Source: Bacteroidales bacterium M3 (lineage in GTDB: Bacteria > Bacteroidota > Bacteroidia > Bacteroidales > Muribaculaceae). Taken from it: a stretch of 58,254 bases of DNA. Made by a program: the position numbers and the translations under genes. The notes under the pieces are model-generated. The model was not told the DNA's origin and searched no databases. It was given only the letters and a program-made list of their open reading frames with translations. The stretch covers positions 1-58,254 of the forward strand of contig LUJN01000013.1 of NCBI GenBank assembly GCA_001689445.1. The letters are read 5' to 3'. Of the stretch, positions 33,157 through 42,025 are shown piece by piece; the first letter of the stretch is position 1, and each line of letters starts with the position of its first letter.

Positions 33157-33264
33157 GTAGTGCAAAGTTCAAAGTTCAGAGGTCAAAGTTATTGGGCCTA
33201 TAAGGTCTATTTGACTTATCGGACTTATCTACAGGTCCAATAGGGCTAATAGGCCTCATAAGGC
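33157..33264 (+). repeat. Composite repeat: 7-bp array then 9-bp array
   Basis: Units AGTGCAA, AGTTCAA, AGTTCAG, AGGTCAA, AGTTATT (33159-33193) are followed by 9-mers such as CTATAAGGT, CTATTTGAC, TTATCGGAC, GGTCCAATA, GGGCTAATA up to 33264. It occupies the entire gap between the dipeptidase and queF. Confidence 0.85.
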
Positions 33265-33265
33265 A

Positions 33266-34912
33266 TCAGTCTATCTTGGTCACTTTGAGGCGGTCGCCGG
33301 TCTCGCGGGCTATGGCGCGGTAGTAGTCGTCGCTGTAGCCGCCGAATATCGGCGATGCGGGCAGCCCTGTGGATGTGCGCTGGAACTCGCCGTCTTTCTC
33401 GCGCTTGATGTTGCCGTCGAGGTATTTCACGAGCAGGTAGTCGCCAAGCTGCTTGTAGCGGGCGGTCGAGCTGTCGGCCATGCGGTGGGAGAAGTCGTTG
33501 AGCATCTTTACGGCCTTTTCCTGCTCCCCGCTTTGGCACAGGGCGGTCGCCCACGGCTCAATCTCGGCCACGCCGGCGGCAAAGCCGTCCTCAAGCTCGC
33601 GTTGCACGCGGCGTATGTCGGGTATCATCTGAGAGTAGCGGTTGTAGGCCTGGTTGGCGACAAAGTTGTTGACCCAGAACGACGAGTCCCACGAGATGTT
33701 GTAGAGGTCGCCGTTGCCCGGCTCGAATGCGCGTGGCGGGGTGGTGACGCAGCAGTAGATGGGGACGTAGAGGGTGGTGTTGGTGTCGTCGGTGCCAAAC
33801 CACAGCACACCCTTCATCGGTGCGGGCACGTGGTCGCGCATCTGAGCCACGAATGTGAACGCTGTCTGCTGGGTGGCTATGGCGCGCTCGTTGGTATACT
33901 CCACCGAGTCGACGGTAAACGTCATCGGACGCCAGCGGTATGGCACTTTATACGGTCCGGCGCCTGGGTCGCGAGTCATGTCGAACGGGGTATCCTCAAA
34001 ATGGTCGCGCATCGCCTCCTGCATGTCACGCACCGACAATTTGCGTTCGGGCTTCACCCACAGGGGCAGAGGCTCACCCTCGCCGCGCATCACCCACGGC
34101 AGGTAGCGGTCCATGTCGGAGCGGTAGCGGTTGTAGAACGACCACACACGGGCGTCGCAGCCACGCAGGGCACTGAAGTCGGTCACGGCATATGCACGCG
34201 AGAACGAGAAGTCGCTGTCCTTGCCGTCAAAATAGCCCATCTTGCGGGCAAACGTTATGACGTCGGGCGAGTAGAGGCAGTTTTCGGGGTCGTTGAGGGG
34301 GAATTGGTGTATGCGCGAGTGGTTGGCATGGCCGGCTATGCAGTCGTCGGGCACGCGGCGTGCCACCCATACGGCACCGCGCTCCTTGCCACCCTTTCCT
34401 ATCATCTCCATGATCCACGCCTCCTTGCCGTCGGCAATGGAGAATGACTCTCCCTCGGAGTAGTAGCCGTGGTCGCGCACGAGGTCGGTCATCACTTTTA
34501 TAGCTTCACGGGCCGTGCGGGCGCGCTGTAGGGCGATGTATATTAGCGAGCCGTAGTCGATGACGCCGGTGGAGTCGGCAAGTTCCTCGCGGCCACCCCA
34601 CGTGCTCTCGGAGATGGACAGCCCGTGCTCGTTCATGTTGCCGATGGTGGCATAGGTGTGGGCCACCTCGGGTATCTCGCCGAGGTGCTTGCCGGTGTCC
34701 CACTCCACGACCTTGCGCATCGCGCCACGGGGATGGTCGGCGGCGGGTTGGTTGTATAGCTCACCGTAGAGGCTGTGGGAGTCGGCGGCATATGTGATCA
34801 TGACACACGAGTCGGCGGTGGCTGCGCGCCCCGCAAGGAGGCTCGTGCACGCGTCGGCCGCAAGGGCGTTTGCCGCCATGGCGGCTATGAAAGCGGTTGT
34901 TCTTCTGAGCAT
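33266..34912 (-). CDS. C69 family dipeptidase, secreted
   Basis: A 548-residue N-terminal-nucleophile hydrolase of peptidase family C69, which cuts dipeptides. After a signal-like N-terminus (MLRRTTAFIAAMAANALAAD) comes ACTSLLAGRAATADSCVMI; Cys22 is the expected nucleophile, exposed after processing. Other family segments are TYATIGNMNEHGLSISESTW and GESFSIADGKEAWIMEMIGKG. The start at 34912 is preferred over one at 34960 because a clear promoter lies in between. The length is usual for the Bacteroidota members. The gene end abuts a composite repeat. Confidence 0.92.
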   Translation of the reverse strand: MLRRTTAFIAAMAANALAADACTSLLAGRAATADSCVMITYAADSHSLYGELYNQPAADHPRGAMRKVVEWDTGKHLGEIPEVAHTYATIGNMNEHGLSISESTWGGREELADSTGVIDYGSLIYIALQRARTAREAIKVMTDLVRDHGYYSEGESFSIADGKEAWIMEMIGKGGKERGAVWVARRVPDDCIAGHANHSRIHQFPLNDPENCLYSPDVITFARKMGYFDGKDSDFSFSRAYAVTDFSALRGCDARVWSFYNRYRSDMDRYLPWVMRGEGEPLPLWVKPERKLSVRDMQEAMRDHFEDTPFDMTRDPGAGPYKVPYRWRPMTFTVDSVEYTNERAIATQQTAFTFVAQMRDHVPAPMKGVLWFGTDDTNTTLYVPIYCCVTTPPRAFEPGNGDLYNISWDSSFWVNNFVANQAYNRYSQMIPDIRRVQRELEDGFAAGVAEIEPWATALCQSGEQEKAVKMLNDFSHRMADSSTARYKQLGDYLLVKYLDGNIKREKDGEFQRTSTGLPASPIFGGYSDDYYRAIARETGDRLKVTKID

Positions 34913-34944
34913 TGCAGTTGTGATAATAAGGAAATTAAATATCG

Positions 34945-34976
34945 CAAAGATAGCCAACATTTGCCATTGTCCGCAA
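34945..34976 (-). promoter_or_regulatory. Promoter of the C69 dipeptidase gene
   Basis: TATCTTTG on the minus strand (34945-34952) matches TAnnTTTG exactly, with a TTG at 34974-34976 twenty-one bases upstream. It places the start codon at 34912. Confidence 0.65.
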
Positions 34977-35017
34977 CATAAAAATATATAATATCGCGGA
35001 TTAGGCCTGAAATCGTG

Positions 35018-35752
35018 TCATCGGCGCGCCGTGATGTGGAAGCATGACTGGCGGCGCTCATACTTGACGTAGCAGCGTCCCGAGTCGCGGTAGGCGAGCA
35101 GGATTTCGCCCAAAAGATTCTTGAGGTCTTCCTGGGTGCGTGCCACGGTGTTGGCCGAGTCGCAGATAAACTTGAAGTAGGAGATGTCAAATGTCGTTCC
35201 AAACTGATGGGCCGACGTGTCGACGGCGTTGCGGTTGCGGCGGCGCAGGCGTGCCACGGCGGCGCGTGTGCGCAGCACGCTTGTCACCTTGACGCGGTAG
35301 TCGCCCCCGCCGCGTGCGCGGAGCGTGTCACGGAACGAGCGGCCTATGTCGTGGAGCAGTGTCGCGGCCTCGGGGACAAGGTAGGGGAGCGAGTGGGTGA
35401 GGGAGTCGACGTAGAAGTCTCGGCATGAGGCGATGTGTACGACGGGACGCTTGGCGTTCCACGCCTGTGATGTCCGCTCTATAGGGTCGATGCCGAGGTC
35501 TATTGCCGCTTGCAGGTGGATATAGTTGCTGTCATTGAACGTGCGGCCAAGGTAGCCCACGCGCCCCACGCGCAGACGGACACAGCCGTTGTCGGGCATC
35601 GAGTCCTGGCACACACGGTGGATGGCTGCGGAGTCGCCGTGTGCGGCAATCAGGTCGAGCGGTTCTACGGCGGCCACGGGATGCTCCGAGGCGCATGAGC
35701 AGCCGGTCAATATGGCGGTTGCCGCGATAGCTATGATTGGTTGGAGTCTCAT
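35018..35752 (-). CDS. DUF5715-like lipoprotein with M15-type peptidase motif
   Basis: A 244-residue lipoprotein (lipobox LTGC, Cys18). The C-terminal half contains VTSVLRTRAAVARLRRRNRNAV and SAHQFGTTFDISY, then a final SCFHITAR. The SxHxxGxxxD pattern and the last His fit the zinc ligands of the M15 / D-Ala-D-Ala peptidase fold, and DUF5715 proteins of Bacteroidota look like this. A peptidoglycan-peptide cutting role at the envelope is therefore plausible but inferred. It stands between the dipeptidase and the phosphatase genes on the same strand, with a 9-bp repeat array upstream. Confidence 0.65.
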   Translation of the reverse strand: MRLQPIIAIAATAILTGCSCASEHPVAAVEPLDLIAAHGDSAAIHRVCQDSMPDNGCVRLRVGRVGYLGRTFNDSNYIHLQAAIDLGIDPIERTSQAWNAKRPVVHIASCRDFYVDSLTHSLPYLVPEAATLLHDIGRSFRDTLRARGGGDYRVKVTSVLRTRAAVARLRRRNRNAVDTSAHQFGTTFDISYFKFICDSANTVARTQEDLKNLLGEILLAYRDSGRCYVKYERRQSCFHITARR

Positions 35753-35772
35753 AGAGGTAAGGAAGTGTAATA

Positions 35773-35868
35773 TCTTATAGGGGCAATAGTAGGATTAATA
35801 GGTCTAATAAGTCAAACAGGCCTTTTATAGGGCTTATAAGGCTTATTAGCCCTATTGGACTTATTGAT
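35773..35868. repeat. 9-bp degenerate tandem array
   Basis: About ten 9-mers, for example TAGGTCTAA, TAAGTCAAA, TATAGGGCT, TATAAGGCT, TATTAGCCC, TATTGGACT. It fills the gap upstream of the DUF5715-like gene and supplies the stop codon of the phosphatase gene, whose end is at 35861. Confidence 0.8.
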
Positions 35869-36340
35869 TGGTGAGGCTTTGGTAAAGGTTGCGGCATCCG
35901 TCCTGCAGCAGGTCGAGCACCAGCTCAAAGCCCTCGGCGCCCTCGTAGTAGGGGTCGGGTATATGGTCGTAGCGGGTGCACGGGGTCCTCACATAGTCGA
36001 TCATCTCGACAATCTTGGCCTCATCCTCCACCGTAGGCGCGAGGCGGCGCAGATTGTCGCGGTTGGAGCGGTCCATCGCCACTATGAGGTCAAACCGCGA
36101 GAAGTCATCGGCCGTGACGCGGCGGCTGCGGTGGGTCAGTTCAAGGCCACGTCGCCGGGCATGGACGCGCATACGCTGGTCGGGAAGGTCTCCGGCGTGT
36201 CCGCCGTAGGTTCCCGCCGAGTCTATGACCCAACGGTCGCTCTCGCCGGCTTCGTCGACGATGGCTTGCAGGATGCCTTGGGCTGCCGGGGAGCGGCATA
36301 TGTTGCCCAGGCACACAAACAGTATCTTATGCTTTTCCAT
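35861..36340 (-). CDS. Low molecular weight protein-tyrosine phosphatase
   Basis: A 159-residue phosphatase with the signature VCLGNICRSPAA near the N-terminus (nucleophile Cys10, Arg16) and the general-acid segment IPDPYYEG near residue 131. The length is normal. Such enzymes in bacteria usually act on tyrosine kinases of capsule or exopolysaccharide export, but no such genes lie nearby. Two repeat arrays flank it on both sides. The 3' end reads into a 9-bp array that gives its TAA stop. Confidence 0.93.
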   Translation of the reverse strand: MEKHKILFVCLGNICRSPAAQGILQAIVDEAGESDRWVIDSAGTYGGHAGDLPDQRMRVHARRRGLELTHRSRRVTADDFSRFDLIVAMDRSNRDNLRRLAPTVEDEAKIVEMIDYVRTPCTRYDHIPDPYYEGAEGFELVLDLLQDGCRNLYQSLTNQ

Positions 36341-36346
36341 TGCAGG

Positions 36347-36402
36347 GTTTATAAGTACTTATAATGACTTATATGAATTTATAATGATTTATAAGTTACC
36401 GC
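36347..36402. repeat. AT-rich 9-bp array
   Basis: TTATAAGTA, CTTATAATG, ACTTATATG, AATTTATAA, TGATTTATA fills the gap between aroB and the phosphatase gene. A related AT-rich run is at 53190-53250. Confidence 0.65.
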
Positions 36403-36406
36403 GACA

Positions 36407-37486
36407 TTAGCACAGGTCGCGGAATATGTCGAGGGCGGTCTTGATTTCCTCCTCGGATGCGGTGCAGTCGATGACGACGTCGCCCACCTGGCGCAGGAGG
36501 GTGAAGTTGATTTCTCGGCCACGGTTTTTCTTGTCGTGGTGCATCAGTTCAAGCAGGGTGGGGTAGTCGTCGCACGATAGCTCAAACGTGCCGTAATGCT
36601 GCTTGACGTAGGCGGCAAACCGGTGCAGCTCGTCGCTCGGGAATCCCTCCTTGAGGTGGGAGAGTATCAGCTCCACGACAAGTCCCCATGCCACGGCATA
36701 TCCGTGGGGCACGCGGTCGCTGCGCTTCATCGACAGGCTCTCGAAGGCATGGCCTGCCGTATGCCCTAAGTTGAGTGCACGTCGCAGGCCGTGCTCGGTT
36801 GGGTCCTCGATGACGATGCGCTTTTTCACCTCCACGCTCTCGCGCAGCAGGTCGAGCAGGCGGCCGTTGTCGGCATGGGTCACGTCATAGTCGAGCAGGC
36901 GGTGATAGATGGCCGGCCCGTCGATAAGCCCGTGCTTGAGCATCTCGGCGTAGCCCGACAGCAGTTCGTGGACGGGGAGGGTGGAGAAAAACAGGGTGGA
37001 TATGACCACGGCATCGGCCTCGTTGAAGACTCCGACCTCGTTTTTAAGCCCCATGAAGTTGATGCCGGTCTTGCCGCCGACTGCGGCATCGACCGCCCCG
37101 AGGAGGGTGGTGGGAATATTTATGAAGTGGATGCCGCGCTTGAATGTCGAGGCGGCGAAACCGCCGATGTCGGTCACCATGCCGCCTCCGAGATTCACCA
37201 TCACGGCGCGGCGTGTTGCACCACCCTCGACGAGGGCACGCCATATCGACGACAGCGACTCGATGTCCTTGTTCATGTCGCCCGACTTGATGCATATCAC
37301 CTTGGCGTCCTTTATCGCAGGCGATTGCTCGGCAAGGCGCGGGAGCACAAAGTACTGGGTGTTGACGTCCACGAGCACAAACAGCTGCGCCGGGTCGGTG
37401 TCCGAGACGAGCCGGCCGACGGCCTCGGCGACGTTGTTTGTGAATATGAGTTCCTGATGTTTTTCCATATTGTTCGATATTTGCAT
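36407..37486 (-). CDS. aroB: 3-dehydroquinate synthase
   Basis: A 359-residue NAD- and metal-dependent enzyme that closes the ring in the second step of the shikimate pathway. The segments GGGMVTDIGGFAASTFKRGI (about 100-119), NIPTTLLGAVDAAVGGKTGI and the metal ligands Glu, His and His in the second half (RALNLGHTAGHAFESL) are all present. An internal ATG at 37468 is an equally possible start. It is followed by the phosphatase gene on the same strand. A HAD phosphatase gene lies 25 bases upstream and may be in the same operon. Confidence 0.95.
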   Translation of the reverse strand: MQISNNMEKHQELIFTNNVAEAVGRLVSDTDPAQLFVLVDVNTQYFVLPRLAEQSPAIKDAKVICIKSGDMNKDIESLSSIWRALVEGGATRRAVMVNLGGGMVTDIGGFAASTFKRGIHFINIPTTLLGAVDAAVGGKTGINFMGLKNEVGVFNEADAVVISTLFFSTLPVHELLSGYAEMLKHGLIDGPAIYHRLLDYDVTHADNGRLLDLLRESVEVKKRIVIEDPTEHGLRRALNLGHTAGHAFESLSMKRSDRVPHGYAVAWGLVVELILSHLKEGFPSDELHRFAAYVKQHYGTFELSCDDYPTLLELMHHDKKNRGREINFTLLRQVGDVVIDCTASEEEIKTALDIFRDLC

Positions 37487-37511
37487 AGCTTTATAATGTT
37501 ACATAGCACCT

Positions 37512-38267
37512 TTACCTACAACAATTCCTGACGGTGAAAAGTTGCAGCAGCAGTGCCGGCAGGTCGGCTGCGAGCGCCACCATCGAGTCGTAGATGACCG
37601 TCGCGCCGGCCCGCTCCATCTCCTCGCGCGGGATGGGGCCGGTGGTGACGGCAATGGTGAACGCGCCCGAATCGGCCGCGGCTTTCACACCGAGCGGGGC
37701 GTTCTCTATGGCTATGGCCTGCGACGGCTTGACGCGCGCTATCTGCATGGCGCGGATGAACGGCTCGGGGTGAGGCTTGCCGTGGGTGACGTCGCGCGAG
37801 GTGACGCGCATCTCCGGCAGAAAGGCTCCCGGGAAGTCGGTGTCGAGGCGCGAGATGAGCGACGACTGGCCCGACCCGGTGACGAGCACGCGGCGCAGCC
37901 CCGCCTCCATAAGCACTCCGAGCATCTCGCGGGCACCCGGCATCGGGCGTGGCGGCTCCATGGCGGCAAACAGCTCGGTCTTGCGGCGGTAGAGCCGCTC
38001 CTTCTCCTCGTCGGTGGCATCGCGTCCGTAGGCGCGTTGGAAGAGGATGTCGAGTGTCGATGCGCCGGTGCGTCCCTCGTATAGGTAAAACTCCTCACGC
38101 GTAGACAGGATGCCTATCTCGTCGGCGAGAGTGTGCCACGCCAGCGAGTGGCCGCCCATAGAGTCGTAGAGCGTGCCGTCCATGTCGATGAGGGCGGCAA
38201 GCGGCTCCATGCGCTCGAAGTGGTGGGTGCGCAGGTGGCGCAGTATGGTGTCGTGCAGTGATGTCAT
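37512..38267 (-). CDS. HAD family phosphatase, beta-phosphoglucomutase-like
   Basis: A 251-residue HAD hydrolase with a small helical cap. Motif I is ALIDMDGTLYDSM (Asp28, Asp30), motif II is VLVTGSGQ near residue 136, and motif III/IV are HGKPHPEPFI and AIENAPLGVKAA. This is the subfamily of phosphoglycolate phosphatase and beta-phosphoglucomutase; the substrate is not evident. The start ATG overlaps the stop of the AsmA-like gene (ATGA), and it precedes aroB by 25 bases, so three genes may form one operon. Confidence 0.88.
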   Translation of the reverse strand: MTSLHDTILRHLRTHHFERMEPLAALIDMDGTLYDSMGGHSLAWHTLADEIGILSTREEFYLYEGRTGASTLDILFQRAYGRDATDEEKERLYRRKTELFAAMEPPRPMPGAREMLGVLMEAGLRRVLVTGSGQSSLISRLDTDFPGAFLPEMRVTSRDVTHGKPHPEPFIRAMQIARVKPSQAIAIENAPLGVKAAADSGAFTIAVTTGPIPREEMERAGATVIYDSMVALAADLPALLLQLFTVRNCCR

Positions 38268-41200
38268 CGTTTTTTCTTGTTCTTGTTGCGTTTCTTGTCG
38301 GTTGCCGCCGGCTCTGGCGGCACCGGGGGCGCGTCAAGCACTCCCTGCTTTATCAGGGCGAGCGAGTCGGCGTGGGATATTGTGTCGGAGGAGACGTCGT
38401 AGGATTGCCGTCCCGTGCCGCGCACATTCAGTCCGCCGAGCCTTGCCGACCGTGCCCCGCGACGGAACACGCGCTCTATCTCGTTGAGCAGGTTGATGCG
38501 GGTCGTGTCGACCACAGCCACCGATGTTGATGCCATGCCTTCCTTGTAGCGTGCCTTGCCGACACGTATCTTCATCTTGTCGGCATTGCCGCCGATATTG
38601 ATGCCAAACTTGAACGGCAGCGGTGACTTCAACACCGAGATATGGTAGTTGAGGTTGAGGGCCAGGTCGTTGTAGCCCATCACGCCGAGGCGGTAGCGGT
38701 CGATGTCAAAGACAAACGGGAACAGCTCGAGCATCGAGTTGCGCACCACCATCTCGGCCTCCATGTGGTCTATCATATTGCGGTCTTTTTGCTTGAAAAA
38801 CAGCCATTTGCCGAGCGTACGGAAAGTCTCGCCGTCCATCAGCACGAGGCTGTCGCCCGACAGCTTGATGGCGGCGTTGAGTGTAGGCATCTGGAAGTTC
38901 ATCGCCGAGTCGAGGTCGGCGGTGGCGGCGACATCGGCATTGACTGTTCCGGCGAAGTCCCGCAGCAGCGGCATCAGGGAGTCTACCTGCGGTATAAGCC
39001 CGATTGCCTCCTTGAGGTCGACATCACTGAGCTGCATCCCGAAGCCGAAACGCACGTCCTTCTTGGTCGGTGCCGAGTAGAGTGCTGTCAGTTCGGCGCG
39101 TCCCACGTTGGTGCGGGCCTGTAGGCGGCGCAGGTTTACGGCCCCGTCGCGCATCAGCACCGAGCCTTTGAAGTCGTTGAGTGCAAGGTCGGTGTAGAGT
39201 ATCGTGTCGGCAGCCACGCGCATGGAGGCGTCAATGTTGTAGGGGACGATAAAGGCTGCCGAGACTGTGTCGGAGGCTGTAGCCTCGACCACGGCCTCAA
39301 GGTCGCCGTCATCCTCTATCGCCGAGAAGTCATGGGCGGTTGTCGCTTCTTTTTCGGCGAAGGCGGCTCCCGAGAAGACGGCGAGCGACAGCTGATTGAC
39401 GTCAATCATTCCGCTGCGGGAACGCAGCCTTATCTTCAGGTCGGCGTTGCGCTTGGATGTAAGGAAGCGGCTGATGTTGGAGATGGTGCCGCTGATGGTA
39501 AAGTCGCTCTTGCCTGCCGTATACTTGACGTCGCGGAATGTCACCGAGTCGGTGGTAAACCGCATGTTGAAATTCTCGATGCGGTTGCGCAACGGGAAAT
39601 AGGGGGTCATGAGCCGTCCCCGTGTGGCGGTCAGTGTACCTTGCATGTCGAGACGCCGCAACAGTCGCCGCATCGGGCGGTCGAGGCGCATGTCTATCTT
39701 CTCCATCCCCACGGTGGAGCTATCGATGGCCGCTCTCACGTCGGCGTTGCGCCGACGTCGGGCCATGCGCGCCGAGTCGGAGGCGCGGGGCTTGATGAAG
39801 GCGTGGAGGTCAAAGTCCCCCTCGCGGAGGGTCAGGCGGTTGAGGCGGTCGATATAGCGTATGCGCCGCGCTTTCATGCCGAGGGTCAGTTCGGGCAGTT
39901 TGCCGTTACCTTCATGGCGGCGCAGGACGGCGCGAGCCGAGATGTCGCGCAGGCGTATCTTCACCGAGTCGGGCGCGGTCATATCCATGCGCTCGAAGCG
40001 GAACGAGCCGCCCATCGGAGTCACCTGCGTGGTGTCGAATGACGCGGCGGTGTTGAGGCATCCCACGCCGGCGTGTAGCCCGCGCATGGCGATGTCCATC
40101 CCGTCATATCCCACCGACATGGTGTCGACCTGCAGCGAGGCCGTCAGCAGCGAGTCGGCGCGGTGTCCTCCAGGGAGGGAGATGGCGTCGTTGGCGCCGA
40201 GGCGCAGGCGTGCATCGCGGGTGTAGAAGCGGGTGGGCACGCTGTCGGCGGTCGTGTAGGCAAAGTCGCGCAACTCGACGTGGCCCGTGAGCCTGACGCG
40301 GTTGAGGTGGCTTTTCATCACGTCGGCGAGCGAGAACGCAAATTCACTGTCGGCCGACAGACGGCCTGCGATATCGCCCGGTATAAGCGGGCGCAGCCTC
40401 GGTGGGAGACGGTTGAAGTCGACGCGCCCCTGGAAATGCCCCTCGATGCGGGGATTGCTCACGAGCCGCGTGGCGTGTCCCGTGAGGGTGAAGTCGGTGC
40501 CGAGGCGGCGGTAGGCGAGCCGCCGCAGGGTGACGGTCGAGCGGTCGGGCCGCTTTCCGTCGATGTTGGCCGTGAGGTCGAGAGCGAGATTATCGACGTG
40601 CATGTCATGTCCCACATGCAGGTCGCCGTCATGCAGCCGCAGCTCGGCCTCCACGTCGGGCAGCACATCCTTGCCGGGACGGTAGGGGGACGTGAGCGCG
40701 GCCATGGCCGACAGCCGTGCTGTCGTGCGTATTTGCGGCATATCCTTGGGCAGCAGGGCAGGGGGGACGGCGGCGATAAGGGCCTCCACGGGCGTCTCGG
40801 GCAGCTCTATCCGCGCACGGTCGATGACCATATCCTCCGACAGGTCTATGTCGGCCGACAGGCGTGCCGACACGCCGTTGACTGTCGCGGTAAACTCCTT
40901 GAAGCCCACCACTAACGGATGCCGCGGACTCCACGCCACCATGCCGTCGGTGGCGAGCGTCAGGCTGTCGATGGCTATGTCGCGGTCGCCGTAGCTCATG
41001 GTCCAGCGTCCCAATGACAGGCGGTAGCCGTCAAATGCCGCCGCAACGCCGACGAGGGTCGTGTCCCTCACCGTGGCCGTGGAGTCGCGCAGCCCCGTTA
41101 TCATGAGGCCACCGCCATCGGTTGCGCGAGCATCGTGTAGCACAAGGCTCATATCCCCCAGGCGTGCCGACAGCCGGCGAGGTTCCACGATGTGGAATTG

Positions 41201-41758
41201 CCCCAACGAGATATCGGGTATAAGGGTCGGGCCGCTTTCGGTCGTGTTGGACGGGAGGCGCAGGATATTGAAGTTGCTTGTCGAGTCATTGAGTGCCACG
41301 GCGTTGACCATCGGGCGGCGCACCTCCACGTCGGTGATGCGTATCTTGCCGGTGAGCAACGCGGCGAGATTCACCACCCCGTGCATATGCTCCACCTCAA
41401 GGAGCGAGTCGGCGTTTTCAATCCCTGTTCCCGCGAGGTCTACCCCCCGCAGCCCGTTAGAGATGACCGACAGCGAGTCGATGTTGACCCGCCCGTGAGG
41501 GAATGTGCGCCACACGGTCAGCTCCACGCGTCCCACCGTCAGGCGTCCGTCGATATAGGGGGCGGCGACCTGCTCCACAAGCGGTGTCAGCCGCTCGGGT
41601 GTCAGTATCCACACCACGGCCCCGAGCAGCAGTGCCATCAAGGCCACAATACCGCCGACAGTCCATGCCGTCACCACAAGCACACGCCGCCACCATGGCC
41701 GTCGGCGCCTTGCAGGCATAGGTGTCTGTTCCGTCGGTATATCCTTTACTTCTTCCAT
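38264..41758 (-). CDS. AsmA-like family envelope protein
   Basis: A 1164-residue protein with one N-terminal membrane segment (about 31-53) after a basic stretch RRRRPWWRR, then a long repeated beta-strand region, the layout of AsmA-like proteins (AsmA/TamB/YhdP type). These are proposed to form groove-like bridges that move lipids between the membranes. The last 200 residues contain the conserved AsmA-type segment FGINIGGNADKMKIRVGKARY. The C-terminus ends in a very basic KKRNKNKKKR tail. The ATG at 41758 has a strong AGGAGG ribosome-binding site, rare in this phylum, which fixes the start. It ends in a four-base overlap with the HAD gene. Confidence 0.88.
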   Translation of the reverse strand: MEEVKDIPTEQTPMPARRRRPWWRRVLVVTAWTVGGIVALMALLLGAVVWILTPERLTPLVEQVAAPYIDGRLTVGRVELTVWRTFPHGRVNIDSLSVISNGLRGVDLAGTGIENADSLLEVEHMHGVVNLAALLTGKIRITDVEVRRPMVNAVALNDSTSNFNILRLPSNTTESGPTLIPDISLGQFHIVEPRRLSARLGDMSLVLHDARATDGGGLMITGLRDSTATVRDTTLVGVAAAFDGYRLSLGRWTMSYGDRDIAIDSLTLATDGMVAWSPRHPLVVGFKEFTATVNGVSARLSADIDLSEDMVIDRARIELPETPVEALIAAVPPALLPKDMPQIRTTARLSAMAALTSPYRPGKDVLPDVEAELRLHDGDLHVGHDMHVDNLALDLTANIDGKRPDRSTVTLRRLAYRRLGTDFTLTGHATRLVSNPRIEGHFQGRVDFNRLPPRLRPLIPGDIAGRLSADSEFAFSLADVMKSHLNRVRLTGHVELRDFAYTTADSVPTRFYTRDARLRLGANDAISLPGGHRADSLLTASLQVDTMSVGYDGMDIAMRGLHAGVGCLNTAASFDTTQVTPMGGSFRFERMDMTAPDSVKIRLRDISARAVLRRHEGNGKLPELTLGMKARRIRYIDRLNRLTLREGDFDLHAFIKPRASDSARMARRRRNADVRAAIDSSTVGMEKIDMRLDRPMRRLLRRLDMQGTLTATRGRLMTPYFPLRNRIENFNMRFTTDSVTFRDVKYTAGKSDFTISGTISNISRFLTSKRNADLKIRLRSRSGMIDVNQLSLAVFSGAAFAEKEATTAHDFSAIEDDGDLEAVVEATASDTVSAAFIVPYNIDASMRVAADTILYTDLALNDFKGSVLMRDGAVNLRRLQARTNVGRAELTALYSAPTKKDVRFGFGMQLSDVDLKEAIGLIPQVDSLMPLLRDFAGTVNADVAATADLDSAMNFQMPTLNAAIKLSGDSLVLMDGETFRTLGKWLFFKQKDRNMIDHMEAEMVVRNSMLELFPFVFDIDRYRLGVMGYNDLALNLNYHISVLKSPLPFKFGINIGGNADKMKIRVGKARYKEGMASTSVAVVDTTRINLLNEIERVFRRGARSARLGGLNVRGTGRQSYDVSSDTISHADSLALIKQGVLDAPPVPPEPAATDKKRNKNKKKR

Positions 41759-41764
41759 TATGTA

Positions 41765-41770
41765 CCTCCT
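41765..41770 (-). promoter_or_regulatory. Canonical AGGAGG ribosome-binding site of the AsmA-like gene
   Basis: AGGAGG on the minus strand, six bases before the ATG at 41758. Most genes in this window show no such site, so this is unusual and decides the start over an ATG further upstream. Confidence 0.75.
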
Positions 41771-41862
41771 CGTCAAATCAAATGCAAAGTAAGCAATTTT
41801 GCGCAAAACCGCCAAGCCCCGCTCTCAGCCCGCACAAGTTTTCAGACATAGCAGGTTGTCAG

Positions 41863-41938
41863 ACATAAGTACATAGGTACATAGGGCTACGCGACGCGGG
41901 ACTTTACTGCGTAGCCCTATGTACCTATGTACCTATGT
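41863..41938. repeat. Inverted repeat built from 8-bp units
   Basis: Left arm 41863-41892 reads as TACATAGG units ending GGGCTACGC. Right arm 41909-41938 is its inverted copy with one mismatch, loop 16 bases. The 30-bp arms could form a stable hairpin between the T9SS gene end and the AsmA-like gene. Confidence 0.85.
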
Positions 41939-41960
41939 TTGAAATTGTATGAAAAGCTTG

Positions 41961-41996
41961 AAAAAGGAAGCGCGGCCTCGGGGGAGGTCGCGCTTC
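41961..41996 (-). terminator. Intrinsic terminator of the giant secreted protein gene
   Basis: On the minus strand GAAGCGCG-a-CCTC and GAGG-c-CGCGCTTC form a stem around CCCC, followed by CTTTTT. It begins 30 bases after the stop codon of the 2106-residue gene. Confidence 0.8.
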
Positions 41997-42025
41997 GTCG
42001 AATCAGAGGTATAGTTTGTGTGTGC

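Noticed and set aside
33152..33172. Upstream start of queF adding MNFALHK
   Set aside because: The added residues are the translation of a 7-bp repeat, and QueF enzymes of this type normally start near MRDKDD.
33485..34447. A 320-codon plus-strand frame opposite the C69 dipeptidase
   Set aside because: The composition is that of a shadow, and the dipeptidase on the other strand has intact motifs and a promoter.
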